Assembly (NCBI RefSeq): GCF_001463885.1
Contig: NZ_BBWQ01000002.1
Location: 1 to 64,000, forward strand
DNA: 64,000 nt
Direction of reading: 5' to 3'
Source: Aureimonas altamirensis
GTDB taxonomy: Bacteria > Pseudomonadota > Alphaproteobacteria > Rhizobiales > Rhizobiaceae
The position numbers and the translations under genes are program-made. The notes under the pieces were generated by a model. It saw only the letters and a list, made by a program, of their open reading frames with translations, was not told where the DNA came from and ran no database searches. Positions 52,811 to 61,768 of this stretch are shown in pieces (the stretch's first letter is position 1; every line of letters begins with the position of its first letter).

Positions 52811-53548
52811 ATGGAATGGCGCGAAGAGGCGATCATACTGGGGGTGCGCCGCCACGGCGAAACCAGCGTCGTCGCCGAACTGATGACGCGAACGCGCGGC
52901 CGGCATCTGGGTCTGGTCCGCGGCGGCCGGTCTCGGCGCCAGCAGCCGGTGCTGCAGCCGGGTAACCGGGTGGAGGCCAATTGGCGCGCCCGCCTGGACG
53001 AGCATCTCGGCACGCTGACCGTCGAGCCGGTGGAAATGCGCGCCGCCGCCTTCATGGAAAGCGCATTGGCGTTGCAGGGCGTGCAACTGCTTGCCGCCCA
53101 TATCCGCCTGCTTGCGGAACGCGATCCGCACGAGCGCCTGTACGAGGCATGCCTGACCATGCTTCCGAACCTTCAGGATTGTCGCCTTGCCGGCGGCATG
53201 ATGCTGGGGTTCGAAATGGCCCTGCTGGACGAGCTGGGCCTCGGCCTCGATCTTTCGGCCTGTGCGTTGACGGGGGCCGTCGAGGGCCTTGCCTATGTAT
53301 CGCCGCGCACCGGCCGGGCGGTGACGCAGGCGGCAGGGGCGCCCTGGGCAGACCGGCTGCTGCCGCTGCCGCGATGCCTTGTCACCGACGAAGCACCGAA
53401 CTGGGCCGAACTGGTCGACGGCTTCGCGCTGACCGGCCATTTTCTGGGGCGCAACATCTGGGTGCCCCGCGGCCAGGACGAGCCGCAATCGCGCGGGGCA
53501 TTCATTGCAGCGCTGGAGCGTGCGCTTCGAGCTGCAGCGGAAGGATAA
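52811..53548 (+). CDS. recO: DNA repair protein RecO
   Basis: 245 residues. OB-fold start MEWREEAIILGVRRHGETS, GLVRGGRS, helical C-terminal domain (LDLSACALTG, YVSPRTGRAV). Loads RecA with RecF/RecR. Last gene of the acpS-lepB-rnc-era-recO block. Its final 47 nt overlap the end of the converging phosphatase gene. Confidence 0.93.
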   Translation: MEWREEAIILGVRRHGETSVVAELMTRTRGRHLGLVRGGRSRRQQPVLQPGNRVEANWRARLDEHLGTLTVEPVEMRAAAFMESALALQGVQLLAAHIRLLAERDPHERLYEACLTMLPNLQDCRLAGGMMLGFEMALLDELGLGLDLSACALTGAVEGLAYVSPRTGRAVTQAAGAPWADRLLPLPRCLVTDEAPNWAELVDGFALTGHFLGRNIWVPRGQDEPQSRGAFIAALERALRAAAEG

Positions 53549-54041
53549 AGGGCGTTCCGGAAAAGGCATCGGCGCCGCGACCGATCCTGCGGATGGCCTC
53601 AACCATGCGGCCCTGCCGGCCAAGCTTGCGGTCGGCCATGGCGATCAGCAGCGCATTCGGCGTCGCGGACGGCGCCCGACGCCGCAATTCCAGCGCCAGG
53701 GCTTCCTCGTCCAGATCCTCGTTGATCGCGATCGCCAGGATGTAGGCGGCGGCGGTGGAGCGAGAGATTCCGGCCCAGCAATGCACGGCCAGCGGTGTGC
53801 GCCTGTCCCATCGATGCCCGAACTCCAGCAGGGCGTCGAGATGGTCTTCTCCCGGCAGGATCATGCCGTCCAGCGGCGCCGCGATATCGTTCATCCCCAG
53901 AAACAGATGGCGCTCCGGCGCGATTTCGGCAGGGCGGGGCACATCGGTGTCCGCGTTGATCAGCGTCACGAGGTCCAGCGCGCCATGTTCCGCGACTGTG
54001 GCGGACAGGTCCCGGAGAGAGGATACGACGAGATAGGACAT
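53502..54041 (-). CDS. Dual-specificity/tyrosine phosphatase family protein
   Basis: 179 residues. Active-site loop VHCWAGISRSTAAAY (C-X5-R) near residue 88, general acid Asp candidates upstream (MNDIAAPLDG). Cytoplasmic protein of unknown substrate. Downstream of the HD hydrolase by 27 nt in the same transcript; tail-to-tail overlap with recO. Confidence 0.82.
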   Translation of the reverse strand: MSYLVVSSLRDLSATVAEHGALDLVTLINADTDVPRPAEIAPERHLFLGMNDIAAPLDGMILPGEDHLDALLEFGHRWDRRTPLAVHCWAGISRSTAAAYILAIAINEDLDEEALALELRRRAPSATPNALLIAMADRKLGRQGRMVEAIRRIGRGADAFSGTPFILPLQLEAHAPALQ

Positions 54042-54068
54042 CGGTCTTTACCTTCGGCGGCGTTCCCG

Positions 54069-54686
54069 TCAGCTTGAAACTGGAACAGCAGCGCCCTTCG
54101 CCAAGGTGTCGAGGGCTGAAAAGCGGTCGATATAGAGGGCTTCCACCTCGGCCGCCGGAAGCGGTCGCAACAGATACGGATCCACGGTCGCGCCGTCGGG
54201 ACGGCAGAACAGGGCTTCCGCTTCCTGCACGGTAAAACCGGCCAGAAGTGTCGCCTCGAAATAGGCCGACAGCTTGTCTGCCCGCTTCACCAGCCTTGCG
54301 GTCGCGGGCGGCAGGTCCGCCGGCAGGCCGAACCGCAGGTGGATCGCCCGTTGCAAGCGGTTTTCGATTGTCTTGTACCCCGCCCCGAGGACGCTTTTGA
54401 ACGGCGAGATCATATCGCCGATGACGTATTCGGGCGCGTCATGCAGCAGTGCCGCCAATTGCCAGCGCGCATCCTTGCTGGTGGCTGCAACGAGTTGCTC
54501 CACGACAAGAGAATGCTGCGCAACGGAGAAGGCATGTTCGCCGGTTGTCTGCCCGTTCCAGCGGGCCACCCGCGCCAAACCGTGCGCGATGTCGGCCAAC
54601 TCGATATCGAGGGGCGAGGGGTCCATCAGGTCCAGACGCCGGCCCGACAGCATGCGCTGCCAGACACGGGGTGCGCGGCCGCTCAC
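54069..54686 (-). CDS. HD-domain hydrolase (YfbR-like)
   Basis: 205 residues from GTG 54686. Metal-binding HD pattern GEHAFSVAQHSLVV, LLHDAPEYVIGD and KRADKLSAYFEATL, preceded by PRVWQRMLSGRRLDLMDPSP. Members include 5'-deoxynucleotidases. The GTGA overlap with the ygfZ stop supports the GTG start. Confidence 0.85.
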   Translation of the reverse strand: MSGRAPRVWQRMLSGRRLDLMDPSPLDIELADIAHGLARVARWNGQTTGEHAFSVAQHSLVVEQLVAATSKDARWQLAALLHDAPEYVIGDMISPFKSVLGAGYKTIENRLQRAIHLRFGLPADLPPATARLVKRADKLSAYFEATLLAGFTVQEAEALFCRPDGATVDPYLLRPLPAAEVEALYIDRFSALDTLAKGAAVPVSS

Positions 54687-55516
54687 GCTTCTTCGCTCCC
54701 GCCCGCTTCCGGCAGTGCGTAGCCAGCCCAGGCGGGCACCTCCGCGCTCACCGCAACGCCGTCCGCAGTGGGTTGCAGGTCGGCGCGCAGGGCATCGGCC
54801 AGACGGTCGATGCGGATCATGGCCATGGCCACCGTATCGGCGGACGAAAGCACCGTTCCGATCGTCTTCCCGCCGGCCTCCACATTGGCGCCGGGAGTAA
54901 TGTGCGAGTCGGCCCGCAGCACCATGATGCGCCGTCGCGCCGTACCGCGATGCTGCATCCGCGAGACGACCTCCTGTCCGACGAAGCATCCCTTGCGGAA
55001 CGAGACGCCGCCATTCTGGTCCAGCAGCACATCATGGGGGAACACGTCGCCGGACGGAAAATCCACCTCCGCTTCCGCGACCCCGTCGGCGATGCGGATG
55101 GCCCGGTAGGCGCCGGCCTCGTCGTCCGCGCCTTCGGCTTCCGGCCCGTAGAGCCGCAGAACGGTCCTGTCCGGAAAGCGCATGTCGCGCAGGCCGGGCA
55201 CATCCGTATCCCAGGCGGCCGCGACGGCCTCTTCGGATGGGGCGATCTCCACCTTGGCGCGCAGGCGATAGAGCTGCAGCCGCTTGGCAAACGCGTCACG
55301 GGCCGATGCGGCGATGTCCAGCCGGATGCCGTCGGAAAGATTGGACACCAGAAAGTCGAACAGGATCTTGCCCTGCGGGGTCAGCAATGCGCCGGGGCGC
55401 GCCTCGGCGTCGGGCATGCCGTCCAGCTCGGTCGTGATCAGGTTCTGCAGGAAGTGCCGGGCGTCGGGACCGGTTACATGAAGGGTCGCTCGGTCGGGCT
55501 GGCGGGCAGAGGGCAT
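54683..55516 (-). CDS. ygfZ: Folate-binding protein YgfZ (GcvT-like)
   Basis: 277 residues. Signature KGCFVGQEVVSRMQHRGTAR near residue 185 and N-terminal GcvT-like domain (ARHFLQNLITTEL, QGKILFDFLV). Needed for tetrahydrofolate-dependent maintenance of some Fe-S enzymes. First of a three-gene reverse operon; divergent from pyrC. Confidence 0.9.
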   Translation of the reverse strand: MPSARQPDRATLHVTGPDARHFLQNLITTELDGMPDAEARPGALLTPQGKILFDFLVSNLSDGIRLDIAASARDAFAKRLQLYRLRAKVEIAPSEEAVAAAWDTDVPGLRDMRFPDRTVLRLYGPEAEGADDEAGAYRAIRIADGVAEAEVDFPSGDVFPHDVLLDQNGGVSFRKGCFVGQEVVSRMQHRGTARRRIMVLRADSHITPGANVEAGGKTIGTVLSSADTVAMAMIRIDRLADALRADLQPTADGVAVSAEVPAWAGYALPEAGGSEEA

Positions 55517-55630
55517 GGCGGCATCCAGGGGCTGGTTCGTCCGCCAGATATGGCCGGGCCGGGGCGGTTGCGCAACCGCTCCAGGCCCTGTATCGCCCAG
55601 ATCATGGTTGGACGAAAAGGTGAGGGCGCG

Positions 55631-56965
55631 ATGATGGCCGAGCGGTTCGAAACGGTGTTGAAGGGTGGCACGGTCGTCAATCAGGACGGCGAGGGCCTGC
55701 GCGATATCGGCATCAACGACGGCCGCATCGCCCATATCGGAAGCATTTCGGCGGAGGCCGCAGGCGAGGTCGTCGACTGCACCGGGCTGCATATCCTGCC
55801 GGGCGTCATCGACAGCCAGGTGCATTTCCGCGAGCCGGGCCCCACCCATAAGGAAGATCTGGAGACGGGGTCGCGGGCGGCCGTGCTGGGCGGCGTCACG
55901 ACCGTTTTCGAGATGCCCAACACCGATCCGCTGACCACGAGCGAGGCGGCCCTGGCCGACAAGGTGGCGCGCGGGCATCATCGCATGCATTGCGACTTCG
56001 CCTTCTGGGTCGGCGGCACGCGCGAAAACGCCGGCGACGTCGCCGAACTGGAGCGGCTGCCCGGCGCAGCCGGCATCAAGGTGTTCATGGGCTCTTCGAC
56101 AGGCTCGCTCCTTGTGGAAGACGATGACGGCGTGCGGGATATCCTGCGCAATACGCGCCGCCGCGCGGCCTTCCACTCGGAAGACGAGTATCGCCTGCGC
56201 GAGCGCCTGGCCGAGCGCATCGAGGGCGACCCGTCATCGCACCCCGTCTGGCGCGATGAAGTCGCTGCCATGGAGTGCACGCGGCGGCTTGTCCGGATCG
56301 CCCGCGAAACCGGTGCGCGCATCCACGTCCTTCATATCTCGACGGCCGAGGAAATCCTTTTTCTGGCGGAGCATAAGGAGCATGCGACCTGCGAGGCGAC
56401 GCCCCATCACCTGACCATGTCCGACGCGGATTATGCCCGCCTCGGCACCCTGCTGCAGATGAACCCGCCTGTCCGCTCCGAAGCGCATCGCCGCGGCATC
56501 TGGCATGGCATTGCGCAAGGCATCGTCGACGTGCTCGGTTCCGACCATGCGCCGCACACGCTGGAAGAAAAGGCCAAGCCCTACCCGGCATCGCCCTCCG
56601 GCATGACCGGCGTGCAGACGCTGGTGCCCATCATGCTGGATCACGTGGCAAAGGGGCGGCTGAGCCTGGCCCGCTTCGTGGACCTGACATCGGCCGGACC
56701 GCAGCGCATTTTCGGGCTGGCGGGCAAGGGGCGGATCGCCGTCGGCTATGATGCCGATTTCACCGTCGCCGACCTCAAGCGGCGCGAGACGATCCGCAAT
56801 TCGTGGATCGGTTCGCGGGCGCAGTGGACACCGTATGACGGCGTCGAGGTGACCGGCTGGCCGGTCGGCACCATCGTTCGCGGCAAGCGCGTGATGTGGG
56901 AGGGCGAGTTGGCCACGCCGTCGCGGGGCGAGGTCGCCCGCTTCGCAGAGGCGTTGCAGGCCTGA
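55631..56965 (+). CDS. pyrC: Dihydroorotase-like amidohydrolase
   Basis: 444 residues. Class I dihydroorotase/allantoinase fold: GVIDSQVHFREPG, GIKVFMGSSTGSLLV with the bridging Lys, HVLHISTAEE, ATPHHLTM and DVLGSDHAPHTLEEK. The usual D-X-H-X-H metal motif reads D-S-Q-V-H, a change I also recall in related rhizobial proteins. ATG 55631 with GAGGG upstream; ATG 55634 possible. Function as true PyrC is likely but not certain. Confidence 0.8.
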   Translation: MMAERFETVLKGGTVVNQDGEGLRDIGINDGRIAHIGSISAEAAGEVVDCTGLHILPGVIDSQVHFREPGPTHKEDLETGSRAAVLGGVTTVFEMPNTDPLTTSEAALADKVARGHHRMHCDFAFWVGGTRENAGDVAELERLPGAAGIKVFMGSSTGSLLVEDDDGVRDILRNTRRRAAFHSEDEYRLRERLAERIEGDPSSHPVWRDEVAAMECTRRLVRIARETGARIHVLHISTAEEILFLAEHKEHATCEATPHHLTMSDADYARLGTLLQMNPPVRSEAHRRGIWHGIAQGIVDVLGSDHAPHTLEEKAKPYPASPSGMTGVQTLVPIMLDHVAKGRLSLARFVDLTSAGPQRIFGLAGKGRIAVGYDADFTVADLKRRETIRNSWIGSRAQWTPYDGVEVTGWPVGTIVRGKRVMWEGELATPSRGEVARFAEALQA

Positions 56966-56991
56966 CGGGCGTCGCGCCTCAGTCCGTTTCG

Positions 56992-57834
56992 TCAGTCCGC
57001 CATCAGGAAGAATTCGAGCCGCCCCTCGGGCGAGATGCCGACACGGTAGAAATCATAAGCGCCGTTTTCGAGCATGCGCTGGTAGTCGCCGGCCGTGACC
57101 AGTTCGAACAGCTCGACAAGCTTCGGCTTGTCGAGCGTCTCCAGCGGAACCTGCGTGAAGTAGGGCCAGACGTAGATTTCGCTGTCGCGTCCGGCATCGA
57201 CGCGCACATGTCCGCTTTCCAGCACTTCCAACAGGATCGCCATCAGCTCGACGCCGTCGCCGTCGCCTGAATTGGCCTTCAGGAATTCGACCGGGTCGCC
57301 GTCCAGCGGAAAGACCGACAGGGCCGTGCCGTCTTCGCCCGGCTCCAGATAGGGGCGCAACTTTTCGATGTCGCCGCTGCGTGCAGCATCCAGGAGCCGT
57401 TCCCGCAGGTCGCGGACGGGCTTTGGTAGTTCGTCGTCGCCGTAGAAGACGGGAAGGGGGGCGGAATCGTCGCCGGCCAAAGGCAGCGCATCGGGGGCGC
57501 CGGACACGTCGTCGTCGGCGGCCGGCCTGCCTGGCGGCGCGTCCTGATCGCGGATGGAGCCGTCCGGCGTATGGGCCGGCCCGCCCGGCGGCGCGGGCGG
57601 CATGTCGGATGGTTCGTCGAAATCGCGCCGGGAGGGCTCGACGATCGTTGGTCGCGCGTCGTCCAGCGGCGGCAGGGGCACAGTCACGATGCCGTCCCGG
57701 CGCTGGAATATGCCTTCCTCGGGCTGGATCTGCGAAAAGGCTGCCGCGGGGGCCGAGATGGCGGACATCATCGGCAGCGCCCCGGTTGCTACAAGCAGCG
57801 CGAGGGCGAAAGACTTATTGAAGATTGCGTTCAC
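56992..57834 (-). CDS. Secreted hypothetical protein
   Basis: 280 residues. Signal peptide (ALALLVATGALPMMSA, cleavage near AAAFS), a long Pro/Asp-rich low-complexity region (about 55-130) and a C-terminal globular domain (EKLRPYLEPGEDG, SEIYVWPYFTQVPLETL, YRVGISPEGRLEFFLMAD). The last part resembles SH3-less conserved rhizobial periplasmic proteins; no catalytic motif seen. Start overlaps the end of the upstream gene by 20 nt. Confidence 0.7.
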   Translation of the reverse strand: MNAIFNKSFALALLVATGALPMMSAISAPAAAFSQIQPEEGIFQRRDGIVTVPLPPLDDARPTIVEPSRRDFDEPSDMPPAPPGGPAHTPDGSIRDQDAPPGRPAADDDVSGAPDALPLAGDDSAPLPVFYGDDELPKPVRDLRERLLDAARSGDIEKLRPYLEPGEDGTALSVFPLDGDPVEFLKANSGDGDGVELMAILLEVLESGHVRVDAGRDSEIYVWPYFTQVPLETLDKPKLVELFELVTAGDYQRMLENGAYDFYRVGISPEGRLEFFLMAD

Positions 57835-58075
57835 CGCGGAACTCGCCGTGCTCGATCCGGGTGCGCAATGTGTCCATCAGCTCCAGCACTTCGGTTTCCC
57901 CATGACGGCGGACAAGCTCCGTCAGGGCCGTGGAGATGGCTGTCTCGGCAAGGATCTCGGCTTCGATTCCGTCCGACATGCCGTCGGCCCAGGCTTCGTT
58001 ATGGTACTCGAAGGCGACCTGCTTCTTTTCGGCGGCCACCGCTTCGTCCAGTTCGGCCCCATGCAGATCGATCAT
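57815..58075 (-). CDS. Conserved small acidic protein, unknown
   Basis: 86 residues from MIDLHGAELD. Acidic, soluble and mostly helical (AEILAETAISTALTELVRRH, EVLELMDTLRTRI), no signal peptide. Overlaps the next gene by 20 nt, suggesting coupling with the secreted protein. Longer in-frame readings upstream lack support. Confidence 0.6.
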   Translation of the reverse strand: MIDLHGAELDEAVAAEKKQVAFEYHNEAWADGMSDGIEAEILAETAISTALTELVRRHGETEVLELMDTLRTRIEHGEFRGERNLQ

Positions 58076-58202
58076 GTACCAAACCCCTTGCGTTTCGATG
58101 CGAACACCCCGTTTAAGCCTCTTTGCTTTTGGAAGGAAAGGGCCCGAAGGACACAAGCTGCCATTAATGTTAAGCTTTTCGGCGTAGCGGCCACCATCGC
58201 GC

Positions 58203-58613
58203 TCATGTGCCGTAGCGCGTTGCGATCTCGGTGGAAAGCTTTGCACCTTCTTTCAGGTAGCGGTCGACGGCCAGTTCCGCCGAGGGCGTACACCGCCGGT
58301 AGGTGGACTCGAAAGCGCGATAACCGCCGTTGAAATGGGCGACGAGAATCCGCCGCTCGCTGTCGCTTGGCTTCTGCGTGTCCAGGAGGGCGTTCATGCG
58401 CTCGCGCCAGCTCTCGGCGTCGTCCGCGCCACACAGGCTGCGCAGGTAGTGGACGGAACCGAGGATCGTCGACAGCCGCTCCAGCGGCTTCATGTAGGCG
58501 GCCGGCGCGGCCGGCACTGCCGGCATCGGTGCAGCCTCCTGCGCCTCGCCCGGACCCGCCAGGGCAAGTACGACGAAGATGGCGGGAAGGGCGTCGCGCA
58601 GGCTTTGCATCAT
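58203..58613 (-). CDS. TIGR02301 family secreted protein
   Basis: 136 residues. Signal peptide (LPAIFVVLALAGPGEAQ) and the TIGR02301 pattern: MKPLERLSTILGSVHYLRSL, then WRERMNALL, FNGGYRAFESTYRRCTPSA. Alphaproteobacterial family, function unknown. ATG 58613 or 58610. 16 nt after the Nudix gene. Confidence 0.8.
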   Translation of the reverse strand: MMQSLRDALPAIFVVLALAGPGEAQEAAPMPAVPAAPAAYMKPLERLSTILGSVHYLRSLCGADDAESWRERMNALLDTQKPSDSERRILVAHFNGGYRAFESTYRRCTPSAELAVDRYLKEGAKLSTEIATRYGT

Positions 58614-58629
58614 GGGTGAAGAATGGCCC

Positions 58630-59067
58630 CTACAGCCCGCCGCTGGCAAGCGTGCCGCCGGACACAGGCAGTCTTTGTTGTGCCATGGTTACGATCTCGA
58701 TGAGACCCGGTGTCGTGTCCTCGCTCTCGGCCAGCCGGGCCAGGGCAAAACGATCCACCAATTCGGTGGCGGCTGCGTCGCCGCCTGCCTGCGCCGACCG
58801 GTCGACCGGTCCGAAGAACACCGCGATCTCGAAACTCCGGACTCCTTCGCCCGCCTCGATCCTGCACAGGAAGGTGAGCGGGCCTGCTTCGATTCCCGTT
58901 TCCTCCAGCACCTCGCGGTGGACCGCCTCGGCCAGGCTCTCGCCCGGCTCGACGCGCCCACCCGGCAGGCTCCAGCGTCCGGCATAGGGTGCGTTGCGTC
59001 GCTTCACCAGCAAAACGCGGCCTTGCGGATCGAAGAGACAGGCGGATACGGCAAGCCGCGGCGTCAT
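58630..59067 (-). CDS. Nudix hydrolase
   Basis: 145 residues. Complete Nudix box GX5EX7REUXEEXGU, from GGRVEPGE to REVLEETG, near residues 37-59. Hydrolyses a nucleoside diphosphate derivative; substrate unknown. AAAGGA supports ATG 59067. Divergent from the SRAP gene. Confidence 0.88.
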   Translation of the reverse strand: MTPRLAVSACLFDPQGRVLLVKRRNAPYAGRWSLPGGRVEPGESLAEAVHREVLEETGIEAGPLTFLCRIEAGEGVRSFEIAVFFGPVDRSAQAGGDAAATELVDRFALARLAESEDTTPGLIEIVTMAQQRLPVSGGTLASGGL

Positions 59068-59132
59068 GCATGATCCTTTCACGATTGGGTCGGTCGCTTG
59101 ACGGATCGCCATTCGGCCGCCATCTGCCACAT

Positions 59133-59861
59133 ATGTGCGGACGCTTTTGCCTGACCCATGAGCCCGAAGATGTGAGCCAACGGTTCGACGTCGCGCTGCC
59201 GGACGAGTTTCCGGCGCGATACAATATCGCGCCAACCCAACCCGTCCTGGTCGTCATCGGCGGCAGCGAGCACAGGCCCGAAGCCTGGCAGGCCGGCCGG
59301 CAGGCGCTGCTGGCGCGCTGGGGCCTGATCCCGGCCTGGACGCGCGACATCGCCTCCATGCCGCTTCTGTTCAACGCACGCTCCGAGACGGCCGCCGTCC
59401 GAAACGCCTTTCGACCGGCATTGACGCACCGGCGGTGCATCGTGCCGGCAAGCGGCTTTTACGAGTGGCACAAGCAGGCGACCCGAAAGGCGATTCCCTA
59501 TTTCATCCGGCCGGCCGACGGGCAGCCTTTCGGCTTCGCCGCCATCATGGAAACCTATCTTGCCCCCGATGGCAGCGAGATCGACACCGTCGCCATCTTG
59601 ACGCGGGCGGCTGCGGGGCCGCTGGCCGATATCCACCCGCGCGAGCCCGTGACGCTGAAGCGCAATGCCGAGCAGCTCTGGCTGGATTGCCGCCATGTCG
59701 CGCCGGATGCGCTGCAACGCATATTCGACGATGTCGAGGGTGCGGATTGGCAGATCGACGCGGTTTCGGATCGCGTCAACTCGGCGGCGGACATGTCGCC
59801 GGATATCCAGCGGCCGCGCCCTGCGCCGGAGCCGCCCGCGCAGGGGCGGCTTGCATTCTGA
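59133..59861 (+). CDS. SRAP/YedK-type abasic-site processing protein
   Basis: 242 residues. Begins MCGRF, with the catalytic Cys2 exposed after Met removal; [14 protein letters not shown]-like [17 protein letters not shown] and the conserved His in DIHPREPV are present. Forms a covalent crosslink with abasic sites in single-stranded DNA. Start fixed by the Cys2 requirement. Confidence 0.9.
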   Translation: MCGRFCLTHEPEDVSQRFDVALPDEFPARYNIAPTQPVLVVIGGSEHRPEAWQAGRQALLARWGLIPAWTRDIASMPLLFNARSETAAVRNAFRPALTHRRCIVPASGFYEWHKQATRKAIPYFIRPADGQPFGFAAIMETYLAPDGSEIDTVAILTRAAAGPLADIHPREPVTLKRNAEQLWLDCRHVAPDALQRIFDDVEGADWQIDAVSDRVNSAADMSPDIQRPRPAPEPPAQGRLAF

Positions 59862-59871
59862 CGCGCGAAGC

Positions 59872-60063
59872 TCAGTCGACGGCTTCGACCAGATGTCCGG
59901 CGTGCGGTGCCGGCTGAACGCCTGCCGAAACGCGGCCCATCCGCGAACCTGCGGCAGCCACCGCCGCGATCCCGATTCCCCGGTACTTCTGCACCAGCTT
60001 TACTTCGCTCTCGCGCTCGCGCCTGGAGCGGAATGGGTCATGGGTCTGGTTCTGCGTCTTCAT
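59872..60063 (-). CDS. Small conserved protein, 63 residues
   Basis: Basic N-terminus MKTQNQTHDPFRSRRERESE, then VKLVQKYRGIGIAAVAAAG and a His-containing tail. The middle resembles short rhizobial proteins with the pattern KYxxIGIxAVAAA. No strong ribosome-binding site. Converges with the SRAP gene, 10 nt apart. Confidence 0.55.
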   Translation of the reverse strand: MKTQNQTHDPFRSRRERESEVKLVQKYRGIGIAAVAAAGSRMGRVSAGVQPAPHAGHLVEAVD

Positions 60064-60149
60064 CGTTGGTCTCGTTATCTGTTCGTCCCGGCCTTCGTTA
60101 AACTGAACAATTGCGACCGGATAACGGCGAGTATCTCAGTAATATTGCG

Positions 60150-60184
60150 CGTTACAGCTAACAAAAAGTAAAAGGGCTGTAACG
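60150..60184. promoter_or_regulatory. 9-bp inverted repeat upstream of cysS
   Basis: CGTTACAGC and GCTGTAACG flank a 17-nt A-rich centre, in the 274-nt gap before cysS. It could be a regulator site or a 5'-UTR stem. The rest of the gap (60064-60149, 60185-60337) shows only a small AACACG / CGTGTT hairpin. Confidence 0.45.
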
Positions 60185-60337
60185 AAGCGTGAACGTCGAA
60201 TCCTGCGGCCATCGCTGCAAGAAACACGCTTTCGTGTTGCTGCGGGCCAGGGGCGCCCGGGCCCGCCACCTCCGAATTGTCATTGCGGAGAAATCCGGTT
60301 AGCAATCGCCGCCTGTCATGACGGGGTATGATGCATC

Positions 60338-61768
60338 ATGGACGACGGGTTTCGCGGGCTTTCGCTGACCAATACGCTGACGCGCCGCAAGGAAGAGTTC
60401 CGTCCGCTGGACTGGGCGGATACCGGCCGTGCGGCCGATGCGAAGCAAGTGCGCATGTATGTCTGCGGGCCGACCGTCTACGATTTCGCCCATATCGGCA
60501 ATGCGCGCCCCGTTATCGTCTTCGATACGCTGTACCGCCTGCTGCGCCACCTCTATGGCGAGGCGCATGTGCGCTATGTCCGCAACATCACCGACGTCGA
60601 CGACAAGATCAACGCGCGTGCGGCGAGCGAGCATCCGGACCTGCAGTTGAATGAAGCCATCGCCCGGGTGACGGCGGGCACGACGCGGCAGTTTCATGCC
60701 GACATCGCCGCGCTCGGGGCGCTGCCGCCGGATGTGGAGCCGCGTGCGACCGACCACATCGACGCCATGAAGACCATGATCGAAACCCTGGTCGACAAGG
60801 GCAACGCCTATGTGGCCGACGGTCACGTGCTGTTCCATACGCCGTCCATGCCCGATTACGGAGCCTTGTCCGGCCGCAGCCTGGACGAGATGATCGCCGG
60901 CGCGCGGGTGGAGGTCGCGTCATACAAGAAAGACCCGACCGACTTCGTTTTGTGGAAGCCCTCCACCATGGAAGAGCCGGGATGGTCGTCGCCGGCGGGG
61001 ATCGACGGTCGCGGGCGGCCGGGATGGCATATCGAATGCTCTGCCATGAGCGAGGTGCACCTCGGCCCGGTCTTCGACATCCATGGCGGTGGCCTGGACC
61101 TGATCTTTCCGCACCATGAAAACGAGATCGCCCAGTCCTGCTGCGCGCACGGCACCGACCGGATGGCGCAGGTCTGGCTGCACAACGGCTTCGTGCAGGT
61201 CGAGGGGCGCAAGATGTCCAAGTCGGAGGGCAATTTCGTCACCATCAACGACATTCTGGCAACCACCAGGATCGGGGGCCGTTCGTGGCCGGGCGAGGTC
61301 GTGCGGCTGGCGCTCCTGAAGACGCATTACCGCGAGCCCCTCGACTTCACCCAGGCCCGCCTGGAAGAGGCCCTGCGCGAACTGGATCGATGGGAGCGGA
61401 TGGCCCGTGCGGCGGGCCTGTCGGCCACCCCAGAGGATGCCGCGCCCGACACGCTCTTCCTGGATGCGTTGAAGGACGATCTGGCCCTGTCGGCGGCCTT
61501 TGCGCGGGTGCATGAGTTGTTCGACGGCGGAGAGGCCGCTGCGGCGCTTGCCAGCCTGCGCCTGATCGGTATCGAGCCGCTGCGCGCCGACGCTCTCGAC
61601 GCCGCATCCCTTGAACGGATCGCCGAGCGTCTCGATCTGTTGAAGCGCAAGGAATTTACGGCAGCCGATGCCATCCGCGATGCGCTTGCCGCCGAAGGCA
61701 TACTCCTCAAGGATGGGCGCGACGCTGCAACGGGCGAGCGGACCACCAGTTGGGAAAGACGCAGATGA
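60338..61768 (+). CDS. cysS: Cysteinyl-tRNA synthetase
   Basis: 476 residues. HIGH motif as HIGNARP, zinc ligands near [15 protein letters not shown] and [14 protein letters not shown]. Charges tRNA-Cys. Its TGA overlaps the ATG of the peptidase gene. Confidence 0.96.
   Translation: MDDGFRGLSLTNTLTRRKEEFRPLDWADTGRAADAKQVRMYVCGPTVYDFAHIGNARPVIVFDTLYRLLRHLYGEAHVRYVRNITDVDDKINARAASEHPDLQLNEAIARVTAGTTRQFHADIAALGALPPDVEPRATDHIDAMKTMIETLVDKGNAYVADGHVLFHTPSMPDYGALSGRSLDEMIAGARVEVASYKKDPTDFVLWKPSTMEEPGWSSPAGIDGRGRPGWHIECSAMSEVHLGPVFDIHGGGLDLIFPHHENEIAQSCCAHGTDRMAQVWLHNGFVQVEGRKMSKSEGNFVTINDILATTRIGGRSWPGEVVRLALLKTHYREPLDFTQARLEEALRELDRWERMARAAGLSATPEDAAPDTLFLDALKDDLALSAAFARVHELFDGGEAAAALASLRLIGIEPLRADALDAASLERIAERLDLLKRKEFTAADAIRDALAAEGILLKDGRDAATGERTTSWERRR

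Noticed and set aside
60195-60230. GTCGAATCC, similar to a tRNA T-loop
   Set aside because: No matching T-stem, anticodon arm or acceptor stem could be built around it.
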